A stretch of DNA of 64,000 bases from an uncultured Alphaproteobacteria bacterium (lineage in GTDB: Bacteria > Pseudomonadota > Alphaproteobacteria > Methylaequorales > Methylaequoraceae), in contig CACMJG010000001.1 in NCBI GenBank assembly GCA_902613995.1, positions 187,518 to 251,517 of the forward strand. Direction: 5' to 3'. A model generated the notes under the pieces. It was not told the origin of the DNA and ran no database searches. It saw only the letters and a program-made list of their open reading frames with translations. Positions within the stretch are counted from its first letter, which is position 1. Each line of letters starts with the position of its first letter. Shown in pieces: positions 9,286 to 18,180 of this stretch. A program made the position numbers and the translations under genes.

Positions 9286-9746
9286 TAATTCACTCTATTT
9301 TTTCTATTTAAAGCACCAAAATCAAAGATTTCTGGTTTTTGAGCCTCTAAATTGTGTTGCTCATCTTTAAAAATTCTTAAATTGGATAGTTGTTTCTTTG
9401 AAAGTGCATTCGAGGTCATCATTCTTTCAACAGCTTTTTTTATTATTGATTCAGGTTTTGCACCTTTAATGATGTCTTTAAAATAAAGCTCTTTTAGACC
9501 CCCTGGATAACCGGTGTGTTTATAATATTTTTTTTCTTTCACTTTATTACCAGTCATCATAACTTTTTTGGCATTTATAACAATGACGTTGTCACCACAA
9601 TCTAAGTGTGGCGAAAAAATTGTTTTGTGTTTTCCTCTTAAAATTGAGGCTATTTTTGCAGCCAATCTACCAAGAACCAAACCATCAGCGTCTATGAGAT
9701 ACCATTTTTTTTTTATATCTTTTTTTTTTAAACTATAGGTCAACAT
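9285..9746 (-). CDS. rplM: Large ribosomal subunit protein uL13
   Basis: 153 residues. Family motifs [34 protein letters not shown] and [13 protein letters not shown] are all present. It is the first gene of the rplM-rpsI-argC group. The region just upstream (9747-9798, 52 bases) must hold the promoter; no clear -35/-10 pair stood out. Confidence 0.98.
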   Translation of the reverse strand: MLTYSLKKKDIKKKWYLIDADGLVLGRLAAKIASILRGKHKTIFSPHLDCGDNVIVINAKKVMMTGNKVKEKKYYKHTGYPGGLKELYFKDIIKGAKPESIIKKAVERMMTSNALSKKQLSNLRIFKDEQHNLEAQKPEIFDFGALNRKNRVN

Positions 9747-9798
9747 ACCATATGCAAAATAACTTAAAATTGTCTGGTGTCAACAGCAAAACTAATAT

Positions 9799-10113
9799 TT
9801 ATGTGTTTTTACGAGCCCATAAAATATACTCACTGTTCACTTTTTTAGTCTCCAATTGAACAAGAAAAGGAATGTCATATGGATGATTTTTTTTTATTAA
9901 ATCTTCGATTTTTTTTTTTTTATAAAATGTTTTAATTAGAAGTATTGATTCATTTGATTTTTTTAAGGATCCTCTATCCCTGTAATAACTTTCAACATTC
10001 TTAACAACATTCACACATACAATCATTTTGTCACTTAGCATTGCTTTAGCAAGCTTTTTGGACTGCCTGTCTGATCCACAGGTTGTGTAAAAAATATTTA
10101 TACTTAAATTCAT
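9799..10113 (-). CDS. cutA: CutA-like divalent cation tolerance protein
   Basis: 104 residues, matching the small CutA1 fold (trimeric ferredoxin-like). Family patterns seen are YTTCGSDRQSKKLAKAMLSDKMIVCVNV near the N terminus, SILLIKT in the middle, HPYDIPFLVQLE and VNSEYILWARK at the C terminus. CutA1 proteins bind Cu2+ and other divalent metals; their physiological role remains unclear. It lies between rplM and tRNA-Pro on the same strand and is probably transcribed with the tRNA or independently. Confidence 0.88.
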   Translation of the reverse strand: MNLSINIFYTTCGSDRQSKKLAKAMLSDKMIVCVNVVKNVESYYRDRGSLKKSNESILLIKTFYKKKKIEDLIKKNHPYDIPFLVQLETKKVNSEYILWARKNT

Positions 10114-10119
10114 ATTTTA

Positions 10120-10198
10120 TGGTCGGGGCGACTGGATTTGAACCAGCGACCTCCCGCCCCCCAGACGGACGCGCTAAACCAGACTGCGCTACGCCCCG
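10120..10198 (-). tRNA. tRNA-Pro (anticodon GGG)
   Basis: The reverse complement shows acceptor CGGGGCG with CGCCCCG, D arm GCGC/GCGC, an anticodon stem TCCGT/GCGGG around loop CTGGGGG (anticodon GGG), and T arm with GGTTCAAATCC, then discriminator A and encoded CCA (10120-10122). Its 5' ten bases overlap the end of the upstream merR-type gene. Confidence 0.96.
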
Positions 10199-10518
10199 TT
10201 TGATATGGTATTCCTAATCTCAAGAATCAAATCCTCTATTTCTTTAATCATTATTCTCTTTTTAGATGGAAATTTAAATTGCTTCTTTTCATTAAAATGA
10301 AGATTTACTCCTTCAATTGAATATTTTTTTTTTTGTAAAAGATATTTAACTTCTTTTAATATTTCTGTCTGAGTACTAGAGTAGTATCTCGTCCCTCTGG
10401 GTTTTCTTATAGGCTTTAAAATATTAATTTTCTTTTCCCAGAGTCGTATTACATAGATTGGTAATTTCAATTCTTTAGCTATAAGTCCAATTTTTTTTAG
10501 AGCTTTATTTTGTGTCAT
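10189..10518 (-). CDS. MerR-family transcriptional regulator
   Basis: About 109 residues from the ATG at 10518 (a further in-frame ATG at 10536 would overlap ihfA more). The N-terminal half is a MerR winged helix-turn-helix: KKIGLIAKELKLPIYVIRLWEKKI, then RKPRGTRYYSSTQTEILKEVKYLL. Short MerR proteins of this kind without a ligand domain sit just downstream of ihfA in many alphaproteobacteria. The targets are unknown. Unusually, the last codons and the TAG stop lie inside the 5' acceptor arm of the tRNA-Pro gene, so mature tRNA and mRNA cannot come from the same transcript molecule intact. Confidence 0.85.
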   Translation of the reverse strand: MTQNKALKKIGLIAKELKLPIYVIRLWEKKINILKPIRKPRGTRYYSSTQTEILKEVKYLLQKKKYSIEGVNLHFNEKKQFKFPSKKRIMIKEIEDLILEIRNTISNGA

Positions 10519-10819
10519 TTTTGCCTGTATTAACATTTATTAAATTTATAAGAAAATTGGAAGGTTTAAACTTTATGACGTTTCTCTCAGAAATCATTAC
10601 TTCTTCTTTTGTTTTCGGGTTTCTTCCGATTCTTGCTTTTTTATTTTTAATTTTGAAGATTCCAAAATTAACTATTTTTACATCTTTTTGTTTAATTAAT
10701 TGTGAAGAAATAATATTAACAAATGACTCAAAAAAAAACTTACATTCTCTCTTTGACAATCCAATATTTTCATTTAAATGACTCACAACCTTTGCTTTTG
10801 TCAAAACTTTCTTGGACAT
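10505..10819 (-). CDS. ihfA: Integration host factor alpha subunit (HU/IHF family)
   Basis: About 104 residues from ATG 10819 (a TTG at 10825 is in frame). The DNA-binding HU/IHF fold is clear: KAKVVSHLNENIGLSKRE, then VKIVNFGIFKIKNKKARIGRNPKTKEEVMI, which contains the beta-arm with the GRNPKT motif that inserts into the minor groove. IHF bends DNA and assists sigma-54 promoters, recombination and replication; sigma-54-type sites are seen in the flagellar region of this window. Position between fabH and a merR gene is the standard alphaproteobacterial order. Confidence 0.93.
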   Translation of the reverse strand: MSKKVLTKAKVVSHLNENIGLSKRECKFFFESFVNIISSQLIKQKDVKIVNFGIFKIKNKKARIGRNPKTKEEVMISERNVIKFKPSNFLINLINVNTGKNDTK

Positions 10820-10835
10820 TAACAAATTATATATA

Positions 10836-11795
10836 TCATAATCTCAAAATACAACTACCCCATGTCAATCCCCCACCAATTGCACATAAAGCTAGAACAT
10901 CATTATTCTTAATTGTATTATTCTCGATTGAACTAGACAATGCTAAGGGTATTGATGCTGCAGATGTATTGGCGTGAAGTCTAACGGTGCTTATGGTTTT
11001 TTGGTCGTTAATACCTAGTTTCTTGGCTGTACTTGAAATTATTCTTTGATTTGCTTGATGAGGTATAAACCAATTAATGTCATCAATATTCAAGTTGCAT
11101 TCACTTAAAGCTTCTAGTGTTGCCTCAGATAATTTGTTAACTGCTTGCTTGAAGATATCTTGTCCATTCATTCGAATTTTTCCGACCATTTGATTCTTAG
11201 AGGGACCTCCATCACTAAAAAGACTATCGTGCCATGAACCATCTGAGAAAAGTTTTGTAGAGAGTACTCCAGACTTACCATCAGATTGTCCTAATATAAT
11301 TGCACCAGCTCCATCCCCAAATAGTACGCAAGTTCTTCTGTCACTCCAATCAACAATTTTAGATAATGTTTCAGCTCCAATAATAAGAATGTTTTTTGCT
11401 TTATTACACTTTATAAGTGAATCTGCAATTTCAAGAGAATAGATAAAACCTGAACAGACTGCCTGAACATCAAATGCAGGAATGTTTTTCATGCCTAATT
11501 GTGTTTGAACTTTTGTAGCAGTCGATGGAAATGTTTCATCGGGTGTAGTAGTCGCAAGGATAATACAATCAATGTCTTGACTTTTTAAATTAGCAGATTT
11601 TAAAGCATTTTTTGACGCCATCACAGCTAAGTCAGAAGTTAATTCATCTTTTAAAACTATATGCCTTTGTTTTATTCCAGTTCTAGTGAAAATCCATTCA
11701 TCTGAAGTATCGACAAATGTAAGGAGATCCTCATTTTTCAAAATTTTTGAGGGTAAAAAATAACCATGACCAAGAATTTTAGAACGAAATAGCAT
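10836..11795 (-). CDS. fabH: Beta-ketoacyl-ACP synthase III
   Basis: 319 residues with the complete catalytic triad: Cys114 in AVCSGFIYS, His246 in WFIPHQANQR and Asn276 in LHANTSAASIP. FabH condenses acetyl-CoA with malonyl-ACP to start fatty acid synthesis in the cytoplasm. It is one base downstream of plsX and 16 bases upstream of ihfA, in the conserved rpmF-plsX-fabH-ihfA order, so one operon is likely. Confidence 0.97.
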   Translation of the reverse strand: MLFRSKILGHGYFLPSKILKNEDLLTFVDTSDEWIFTRTGIKQRHIVLKDELTSDLAVMASKNALKSANLKSQDIDCIILATTTPDETFPSTATKVQTQLGMKNIPAFDVQAVCSGFIYSLEIADSLIKCNKAKNILIIGAETLSKIVDWSDRRTCVLFGDGAGAIILGQSDGKSGVLSTKLFSDGSWHDSLFSDGGPSKNQMVGKIRMNGQDIFKQAVNKLSEATLEALSECNLNIDDINWFIPHQANQRIISSTAKKLGINDQKTISTVRLHANTSAASIPLALSSSIENNTIKNNDVLALCAIGGGLTWGSCILRL

Positions 11796-11796
11796 T

Positions 11797-12801
11797 TTAT
11801 TTGTATAATTCTAATTTTTTTTCAATTTGATGAATATACGAATTTTCAATTAGTGAAACCGCAACTCCTATAGCATTACAAAAACCAAAAGCGTCTGTGC
11901 TACCATGACTCTTTACCACTATTCCATTTAAACCCAATAAAACTGCACCATTATATTTGCGCGGATCAATTCTTGTCTTGAATCTGTTTAACGCTGGTTT
12001 TGAAAGAATGTATCCAATCTTTGAAATGAATGAGCTTTTGTATGAATTTTTTAAGAATGTAAAAATTAGTTCTGCTACACCTTCAGCAGTTTTTAGAGCT
12101 ATATTTCCAGAAAATCCGTCTGTGACTACAACGTCTACAACACCTTTGTTAATATCGTTACCTTCGACAAAACCATGAAAATTTATTTTTTTTTCAATTT
12201 TTTTGAGATCTGAGTGCGTTTGTTTGACTATCTCATTACCTTTTGTAAGTTCAGAACCAACATTTAATAATCCGATTTTAGGTTTCTGTATTCCGAGAAC
12301 TGCTTGTGAAAATATGTCACCCATTAATGCAAATTGTACTAAATTATCGTTTGAACAATCAACGTTGGCACCTAGGTCTAATATCACTGTTTGACCCTTC
12401 ATGGTAGGCATCAAACCTGCTATTGCAGGGCGGTTTATTCCATTTAAAGTCTTCAATACAAACTTTGAAATAGCCATGAGTGCTCCTGTATTTCCAGCTG
12501 AGACAAAACCGTGTGACTCACTATTTGATAAATTGTTGATACCTAGTCTCATACTTGATTTTTTTAGTTTCCTCAATGCCGTCACTGGTTCATCATCTGA
12601 CTTTATACTTTCTTCGGTATGAATGAATTCGGTATTAATGAGGTCTGATTTTTTTAATTCTGGTTCAGATAAATTTCGATCCCCAAATAATTTAAATTTT
12701 ACGTTTGGATAGATTTTGGATGCCATCTTAACGCCTTCTAAAGTTGCTTCTGGGCCGTAATCTCCCCCCATAACGTCGATGGCCAATACTATTTCTTTCA
12801 A
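11797..12801 (-). CDS. plsX: Phosphate acyltransferase PlsX
   Basis: 334 residues. It begins with the family signature VLAIDVMGGDYGPEATLEGV and has ESHGFVSAGNTGALM, DLGANVDCSNDNLVQFA and VVTDGFSGNIALKTAEG. PlsX makes acyl-phosphate from acyl-ACP for PlsY, the first step of phospholipid synthesis, and acts at the inner membrane surface. It is 14 bases downstream of rpmF. Confidence 0.97.
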   Translation of the reverse strand: MKEIVLAIDVMGGDYGPEATLEGVKMASKIYPNVKFKLFGDRNLSEPELKKSDLINTEFIHTEESIKSDDEPVTALRKLKKSSMRLGINNLSNSESHGFVSAGNTGALMAISKFVLKTLNGINRPAIAGLMPTMKGQTVILDLGANVDCSNDNLVQFALMGDIFSQAVLGIQKPKIGLLNVGSELTKGNEIVKQTHSDLKKIEKKINFHGFVEGNDINKGVVDVVVTDGFSGNIALKTAEGVAELIFTFLKNSYKSSFISKIGYILSKPALNRFKTRIDPRKYNGAVLLGLNGIVVKSHGSTDAFGFCNAIGVAVSLIENSYIHQIEKKLELYK

Positions 12802-12815
12802 AACAAACCCTTGTT

Positions 12816-13028
12816 CTACTTTTCAGTGTCTAAATCAGCATCTTCACTAGATTCAGTTTTATCAATGATTTCTCTTTTGTCGTAATACCCGCAAGAATTG
12901 CAAACATGATGAGCAAGCTTGAATTCTCCACAATTTGGACATTCAACTGCGTTAACTGCCAACTGCGAGTGATGAGATCTTCTCTTGCCTTTTCTGGATG
13001 GTGTTGTTTTTCTTTTTGGGACTGCCAC
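12816..13028 (-). CDS. rpmF: Large ribosomal subunit protein bL32
   Basis: 70 residues: N-terminal [20 protein letters not shown] and a zinc ribbon with CPNCGE near the middle and [12 protein letters not shown], so all four zinc cysteines are kept. The C-terminal tail is acidic. It leads the plsX-fabH group. In related genomes a YceD/DUF177 gene often precedes rpmF; the 76 bases upstream here are too few to hold it. Confidence 0.97.
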   Translation of the reverse strand: MAVPKRKTTPSRKGKRRSHHSQLAVNAVECPNCGEFKLAHHVCNSCGYYDKREIIDKTESSEDADLDTEK

Positions 13029-13104
13029 TTTATAATTCTCCGTAAAATAGTAATCTTGACTTGTACATAAATTTCAAAAAATAACAATATTTTTTTTAAA
13101 TACT

Positions 13105-13608
13105 TTATCTATGTGCAAAAAGATTGGCTCTCCAGAAATCTTTTTCATCAAGTTTTTTCAAATGATTGTAAGTCAGACTTAAGTAATTAATCATCAATTT
13201 TGTGACTAGAGGGCTCTTAAAATTTTTATTTATAAAGTCTTTCAATTTTTTTTCCCCACCGTTCTCAAAATTATCAAATATTTCGCTAAAAGCGTATAAT
13301 CTACCGTAGAAATTTTCTATAAATTTTCTAATTTTTTTTCTCAAACTTGTTTCCGAACCTCCAAGCTCTATGACCATACCTTCAAGATCCTTTATAAAAA
13401 TTTTTATTAAATATTCTAAATACTTTTCACTTAAGTTATTTGTCTTCATGTACCATAAGATTAAAATTAGATTCAGCTGAAAAACTTCCCTGAAATGATC
13501 AGTATCATTTCGTTCGGCATAAAACAAATAATAAGAAACTTTTGATTCCTCAACTATTTTGTTGTAAATATTATCCAAGCTTTTTTTTTTTTTATTAAAA
13601 ATTAACAT
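13105..13608 (-). CDS. Ubiquinol-cytochrome c chaperone family (Cbp3-like) protein
   Basis: 167 residues, all helical. The patterns FREVFQLNLILILWYMK and KIFIKDLEGMVIELGGSETSLRKKIRKFIENFYGRLYAF match the bacterial Cbp3/UQCC1-like family (alphaproteobacterial versions have a similar DM...GVGD..VGKKVK.MAEAFYGR block). These proteins help assembly of cytochrome b in the bc1 complex; this is established for the mitochondrial relatives and inferred here. It is divergent from bamE with a single base between start codons, the same neighbour as in many alphaproteobacteria, which supports the call. Confidence 0.78.
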   Translation of the reverse strand: MLIFNKKKKSLDNIYNKIVEESKVSYYLFYAERNDTDHFREVFQLNLILILWYMKTNNLSEKYLEYLIKIFIKDLEGMVIELGGSETSLRKKIRKFIENFYGRLYAFSEIFDNFENGGEKKLKDFINKNFKSPLVTKLMINYLSLTYNHLKKLDEKDFWRANLFAHR

Positions 13609-13609
13609 T

Positions 13610-14071
13610 ATGAAATATTTTATTTATTTTTTCTTTTGTATAATATTATCATCATGCGTATCAAAAAAAATTATAAATGGTAATTTGCCAGATGCTGATA
13701 CCATTTCACTTCTTAAAATTGGACAAGATGATAAAAATTCTGTCACACAAATTTTAGGAGAACCGTCATTCAAAGGCAGCTTGGGGGATAATGCATACTA
13801 TTATGTTGGAAGTTTGAAATCAAAAATTGCATTTTTAAAATCTAATGTTAAAGAACAATATATATTAGAACTAAAATTCAGTAAAAGTAATAAACTGAAA
13901 AATATTTTTTTTTATGATAAATCATTATCTACAGATGTAGCAATGTCTTCACTTGAAACGAAAACAGATGGTGCAAAACAATCTTTTTTCCAACAAATTC
14001 TAGGTAATTTTGGAGTTCCAGGCATGAAAAGAGGCGGCCCAATTTTAGGTAGTGGTAAAGCTGACGATTAA
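13610..14071 (+). CDS. bamE: Outer membrane assembly lipoprotein BamE (SmpA/OmlA)
   Basis: 153 residues. A lipoprotein signal (FFFCIILSSC, lipobox Cys near residue 16) is followed by the BamE fold with LKIGQDDKNSVTQILGEPS, the hallmark G....V...LG.PS pattern, and YYYVGSLKSKIAFLK. BamE is an accessory part of the BAM barrel insertion machine in the outer membrane. The C-terminal tail, after about residue 110, is low in complexity and ends GGPILGSGKADD. Its stop lies 4 bases from the convergent hppA stop. Confidence 0.88.
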   Translation: MKYFIYFFFCIILSSCVSKKIINGNLPDADTISLLKIGQDDKNSVTQILGEPSFKGSLGDNAYYYVGSLKSKIAFLKSNVKEQYILELKFSKSNKLKNIFFYDKSLSTDVAMSSLETKTDGAKQSFFQQILGNFGVPGMKRGGPILGSGKADD

Positions 14072-14075
14072 AGAT

Positions 14076-16175
14076 TTAAGACAACATTGACAGTAAAAGA
14101 ATTGAAACAATATTGATAATTTTTATCATTGGGTTGATAGCAGGCCCTGCCGTATCTTTGTAAGGATCTCCTACTGTATCACCAGTAACTGCAGCTTTGT
14201 GAGCGTCCGAATTTTTTCCACCAAAATTTCCATCTTCTATGTATTTTTTAGCATTGTCCCAAGCTCCACCCCCTGAAGTCATTGAAATGGCTACGAATAA
14301 ACCTGTTACGATAGTACCGAGGAGCATAGCACCAACTGTTGTAAATGCAGGGCCAGATTCACCTGAAATAATGTAGATTAAATAGTAAGTCACAAACGGT
14401 GCTAAAACAGGTAGCATTGAAGGAAGTATCATTGCATATATTGCTTCTTTTGTTAAAATGTCTACTGCCCTTCCATATTCTGGCTTAGATTTTCCTGTCA
14501 TAATACCTTTATTTTCCGAAAACTGTCTTCTGACTTCGTTTACTATCTTTTCAGCTGTTCTACCTACAGCAGTCATCCCCATTGAACCAAAAAGATAAGG
14601 TAACATCCCACCTATTAAAAGACCAACGACAACATAAGGGTCATCTAATGCAAACTTTATATCTAAGTTTGGAAAATAATATTTTAAATCTTGCGTATAA
14701 GCTCCGAATAATACTAAAGATGCGAGTCCAGCTGAACCAATTGCATAACCCTTCGTTACAGCTTTTGTTGTATTTCCAACAGCGTCGAGAGCATCTGTTG
14801 TTTTCCTAACATCTTCTGGTAGGTTCGACATTTCAGCAATCCCACCTGCGTTGTCGGTAACAGGGCCATATGCATCAAGTGCCACAATCATGCCAGCTAA
14901 AGCAAGCATTGTTGTAGCTGCTATAGAAATTCCGTAAAGACCAGCAAACTTATAAGATAGAACAATTCCTAAAATAATTACAAATGTCGGTAAAGCCGTG
15001 GATTGCATAGAAACAGCTAAACCTTGAATGATGTTAGTAGCATGACCAGATTGTGAAGATCGAGCAACCGATTTAACAGGTCCAAATTCTGTGCTCGTGT
15101 AATACTCAGTAATCCAAACTATCAGACCTGTGACAGATAATCCAATGATGGCACAATAAAATAAATCTATTCCTAAAAAAGATTCAATGAAAAGATCGCT
15201 GTTAATTATTAACTTATCCGCACCTACAAAGATATCAGTAACAATGTATATTAAAATTATTGAAACAAATGCTGTAATTATCAAACCTTTGTAGAGAGCA
15301 CCCATAATATTTTGGGAGCCATCACTTAATTTTACGTAATATGCTCCAATTAATGAAGAAATTATACAAACACCAGCAATCAACAAAGGGAACATCATAA
15401 ATTTTTGCTGATCGCCGACGTCAAATAATATAAGTCCCAGGACCATCGTACCAACAATTGTTACTGCATACGTTTCAAAAAGATCAGCAGCCATTCCAGC
15501 ACAATCTCCAACATTATCACCTACATTATCAGCAATAACTGCTGGGTTTCTTGGATCGTCCTCTGGAATACCAGCTTCTATTTTTCCCACTAAATCCGCT
15601 CCAACGTCTGCTCCTTTGGTGAAAATTCCTCCCCCAAGTCTTGCAAAAATTGAAATCAACGAAGCACCAAAGCTCAATGCAATCATCGCTTCTATAATTT
15701 CTCTACCCTGAGATTCCCCAAGTTTCTGATATAAAAACCAATAATATCCTACAAGTCCCAAAAGGCCGAATCCAACAACTAAGAATCCTGTAATTGCTCC
15801 TGACTTAAATGAAATATCAAGAGCTTTGTCAATACTTTGGGTAGCTGCTTGTGTTGTTCTAACATTTGCTCTTACAGATACAAACATTCCGACGTAGCCA
15901 GCGAGTCCAGATAAAAAAGCACCAATCACAAACCCAATGGCCACGTAGGCGTTGTGTATAAGAAAATAAAGTAAGAGAGTTATTAAAGTGCCTACGATTG
16001 AGATGGTAATATATTGTCTATTGAGATATGCTTGTGCTCCTTCTTGGATTGCAGAAGCTATTTCTATCATTCTATCACTGCCTTGAGGTTCACTCAAAAT
16101 TCTCTTTGTTGTGAATGCGCCAAAACCAATTGAGAGTAAAGAGCAAATTAAGACGATTGAAAACTCGAGAAGCAT
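14076..16175 (-). CDS. hppA: Membrane-bound proton-translocating pyrophosphatase, K+-independent type
   Basis: 699 residues with about 15-16 membrane segments. Catalytic loops are intact: [14 protein letters not shown], the [19 protein letters not shown] block binding Mg-PPi, and the second acidic cluster [16 protein letters not shown] and C-terminal [18 protein letters not shown]. The sequence [16 protein letters not shown] carries Lys where K+-dependent enzymes have Ala, the known mark of the K+-independent class. It pumps protons across the inner membrane using PPi from biosynthesis. Its presence next to a genome-encoded PPi-type phosphofructokinase suggests PPi is used as an energy carrier. 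Two 10-base direct repeats lie just upstream of the start. Confidence 0.97.
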   Translation of the reverse strand: MLLEFSIVLICSLLSIGFGAFTTKRILSEPQGSDRMIEIASAIQEGAQAYLNRQYITISIVGTLITLLLYFLIHNAYVAIGFVIGAFLSGLAGYVGMFVSVRANVRTTQAATQSIDKALDISFKSGAITGFLVVGFGLLGLVGYYWFLYQKLGESQGREIIEAMIALSFGASLISIFARLGGGIFTKGADVGADLVGKIEAGIPEDDPRNPAVIADNVGDNVGDCAGMAADLFETYAVTIVGTMVLGLILFDVGDQQKFMMFPLLIAGVCIISSLIGAYYVKLSDGSQNIMGALYKGLIITAFVSIILIYIVTDIFVGADKLIINSDLFIESFLGIDLFYCAIIGLSVTGLIVWITEYYTSTEFGPVKSVARSSQSGHATNIIQGLAVSMQSTALPTFVIILGIVLSYKFAGLYGISIAATTMLALAGMIVALDAYGPVTDNAGGIAEMSNLPEDVRKTTDALDAVGNTTKAVTKGYAIGSAGLASLVLFGAYTQDLKYYFPNLDIKFALDDPYVVVGLLIGGMLPYLFGSMGMTAVGRTAEKIVNEVRRQFSENKGIMTGKSKPEYGRAVDILTKEAIYAMILPSMLPVLAPFVTYYLIYIISGESGPAFTTVGAMLLGTIVTGLFVAISMTSGGGAWDNAKKYIEDGNFGGKNSDAHKAAVTGDTVGDPYKDTAGPAINPMIKIINIVSILLLSMLS

Positions 16176-16186
16176 ATTAAATAAAG

Positions 16187-16210
16187 AACCTTATAAAACA
16201 AACCTTATAA
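16187..16210. repeat. Direct repeat pair upstream of hppA
   Basis: AACCTTATAA occurs at 16187-16196 and again at 16201-16210, 14 bases apart, 12-35 bases upstream of the hppA start. It could be a binding site for a regulator or a chance event in AT-rich DNA; I have no regulator to assign. Confidence 0.35.
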
Positions 16211-16242
16211 CACATTAGATTCGATGATCAACGATTAATTAA

Positions 16243-17202
16243 TTAAAAATGACTAAAACCATATTTATTTTTATTGGTTTTAAATTCTTTACCATCGCAA
16301 TCAAAAATTTTTACTCCTTTTCCGCTGGAAAAATAACCTATTTTAGAAATTTGCTTTAAATTTTTGTAAATTTTTTGTTTTTTTGATAGACAAAAAAGCA
16401 ATTCATAATCCTCTCCGCCAGATAAAATTATTTCCCAGATATCATTCATACGTTTTTTATTTTTCATAAATAATTCTTTAGATGCAAATGACAAAGGTAT
16501 TTTATCTAAGAAAATATTGGCCTGTTTATTCGATTGACTAGCTATAAATGAAAGTTCCCCCAACAATCCATCAGAGATATCTGTACATAACTCAACATTA
16601 TTTAGCAGTTGTTTGCCAACGGAGAGTCTTGGTTGAGGGAGAAGTAATTTTTGAATTAATCTTTTTTTACTTTTTTCTGAGCAATTAAAAATAGAGTCAT
16701 TAGTCATAAATTCATAACCTAACCCTGCATCTCCAATACAACCTGTAACAAAAATGTCAGAATTCGATTTAGTAAAGTTTTTTTTGTGACAATAAGTATT
16801 TGTCTTACCAAGAATAGTTAAAGATAAAAAAATTTTTTCAGAGCTACTCATATCACCTCCATAGAGTTTTAAATTGAACTTTTTCATATCTGATTTCAAT
16901 CCTGAGCTAAAAGCTTTTAACCAATCTTGGACATTAGATTTTGGTACTGCAATATTCAAAAAAATACCATCTGGAACTGCACCCATAGCGGCAATATCAG
17001 ACAAATTTATTCTTACAAGCTTTTTTGCTAATAAATTTGGATCGATGCTCTTTTTAAAATGTTTATCTTCTATCATCATGTCCGTTGATATGACAAGATT
17101 TTGTTTTTTAAAATAAGCTGCATCATTTTTTAAAAATAAAGACTCTTTATTTTGAGCAAGCGGCAACAAGTATTTTTCAATTAGATTTTTTTCACTATTC
17201 AT
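16243..17202 (-). CDS. thiL: Thiamine-monophosphate kinase
   Basis: 319 residues of the PurM/ThiL ATP-binding fold: KNDAAYFKKQNLVISTDMMIEDKHF at the N terminus (metal-binding aspartates), NLSDIAAMGAVPDG, GGDMSS, TDISDGLLGEL and SGGEDYELLF. It phosphorylates thiamine phosphate to thiamine diphosphate. The start overlaps the nusB stop by 8 bases, matching the usual ribH-nusB-thiL operon. Confidence 0.95.
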   Translation of the reverse strand: MNSEKNLIEKYLLPLAQNKESLFLKNDAAYFKKQNLVISTDMMIEDKHFKKSIDPNLLAKKLVRINLSDIAAMGAVPDGIFLNIAVPKSNVQDWLKAFSSGLKSDMKKFNLKLYGGDMSSSEKIFLSLTILGKTNTYCHKKNFTKSNSDIFVTGCIGDAGLGYEFMTNDSIFNCSEKSKKRLIQKLLLPQPRLSVGKQLLNNVELCTDISDGLLGELSFIASQSNKQANIFLDKIPLSFASKELFMKNKKRMNDIWEIILSGGEDYELLFCLSKKQKIYKNLKQISKIGYFSSGKGVKIFDCDGKEFKTNKNKYGFSHF

Positions 17203-17659
17203 GAATTTCTAGTTTCTGGTGAATTTTATCAAGAATCGCGTTAATAAAGTCATTTTCTTTCTCAATGTTAAAGGATTCAGCTAACATTAAATATTCAGTA
17301 ATAATTATGCCCATTGAAGTTTGTGGATATGAGATCATTTCTGAAATTGCAACTCTTAAAAGAGCTTGCAATACTTTTGGTAATCTTTTTAGTGTCCAAT
17401 TTTTCTGAAGATGATTAGAGATCAAAGTACAAATAATATCTTCCTTTTCAAAAACATTATTAAAAATTTTTTTAAAAAAAACTTTGTCAAATTTTTTTTT
17501 ATCAAAATCAAGGTCTGAATCAATGTGAAATTTAAAATCATTCTGCGTAACAAATTCTTTTTCAATTTTCTTTTGGTCAAAACCAAAACTTTGATTAAAT
17601 ATCGCTTGCACAGCTAAATATCTAGATAAAGATTTTGAATGTATTTTACCTTTCTTCAT
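17195..17659 (-). CDS. nusB: Transcription antitermination protein NusB
   Basis: 154 residues, helical. It has SRYLAVQAIFNQSFG at the N terminus and WTLKRLPKVLQALLRVAISEMISYP and IITEYLMLAESF in the C-terminal half, all typical of NusB. It binds boxA RNA with S10 for antitermination of rRNA operons. Only 92 bases separate it from ribH upstream; thiL overlaps downstream. Confidence 0.94.
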   Translation of the reverse strand: MKKGKIHSKSLSRYLAVQAIFNQSFGFDQKKIEKEFVTQNDFKFHIDSDLDFDKKKFDKVFFKKIFNNVFEKEDIICTLISNHLQKNWTLKRLPKVLQALLRVAISEMISYPQTSMGIIITEYLMLAESFNIEKENDFINAILDKIHQKLEIHE

Positions 17660-17751
17660 TTTTAAACCTTAAAATTAAAAAAAAACACAGACATCATATT
17701 ACACTGGGTCAATTTGACTATTGTTAATAAAGGATGTCCACTAAAATTATA

Positions 17752-18180
17752 TTACTCTAATTTTAGAGTTTTGATAAGATTGCAACAAACCATAGCAGCT
17801 TTTCCACCAAAGTTTTTTTTTTTTATATCAGATCTTTCTATAGCTTGTTTAACGTTATTAACGGTTAAAATAGCAGAACCGAGAGGTATAACTTTCTTGT
17901 AAACTAATGAATAGATTTCATTCATGGAAATATTTTTTACTACATCATAGTGATCTGTTTCACCCTTTATTACACACCCAAGCACAATGAATCCTAAATA
18001 ATCATTTTGAAATTTATGAAGTACAAAAGGAATTTCTAATGAACCATCTACTCTTATCTTGTCAAAAAAAATATTGTTAGATGTTAAATATGATTCAGCA
18101 CCATTAATTAAGTTCGCTGAAATTTCCGGATAAAAATCAGAAAAAATAATTAAGACTTTCTTAGATTTTTTTTGTACCAT
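17752..18180 (-). CDS. ribH: 6,7-dimethyl-8-ribityllumazine synthase
   Basis: About 142 residues from ATG 18180 (an earlier in-frame ATG at 18201 lies inside ribB). Motifs: GSLEIPFVLHKF, VLGCVIKGETDHYDVV with the catalytic His, IPLGSAILTVNN, and AERSD-type (AIERSD) near the C terminus. It joins 5-amino-6-ribitylaminouracil with the DHBP made by the RibB domain next door. It overlaps the end of the ribB-type gene by 20 bases, so translation is probably coupled. Confidence 0.95.
   Translation of the reverse strand: MVQKKSKKVLIIFSDFYPEISANLINGAESYLTSNNIFFDKIRVDGSLEIPFVLHKFQNDYLGFIVLGCVIKGETDHYDVVKNISMNEIYSLVYKKVIPLGSAILTVNNVKQAIERSDIKKKNFGGKAAMVCCNLIKTLKLE

Noticed and set aside
12830..13087. 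85-codon minus-strand open frame overlapping rpmF
   Set aside because: Different frame across a clear zinc-ribbon L32 gene; no independent support.
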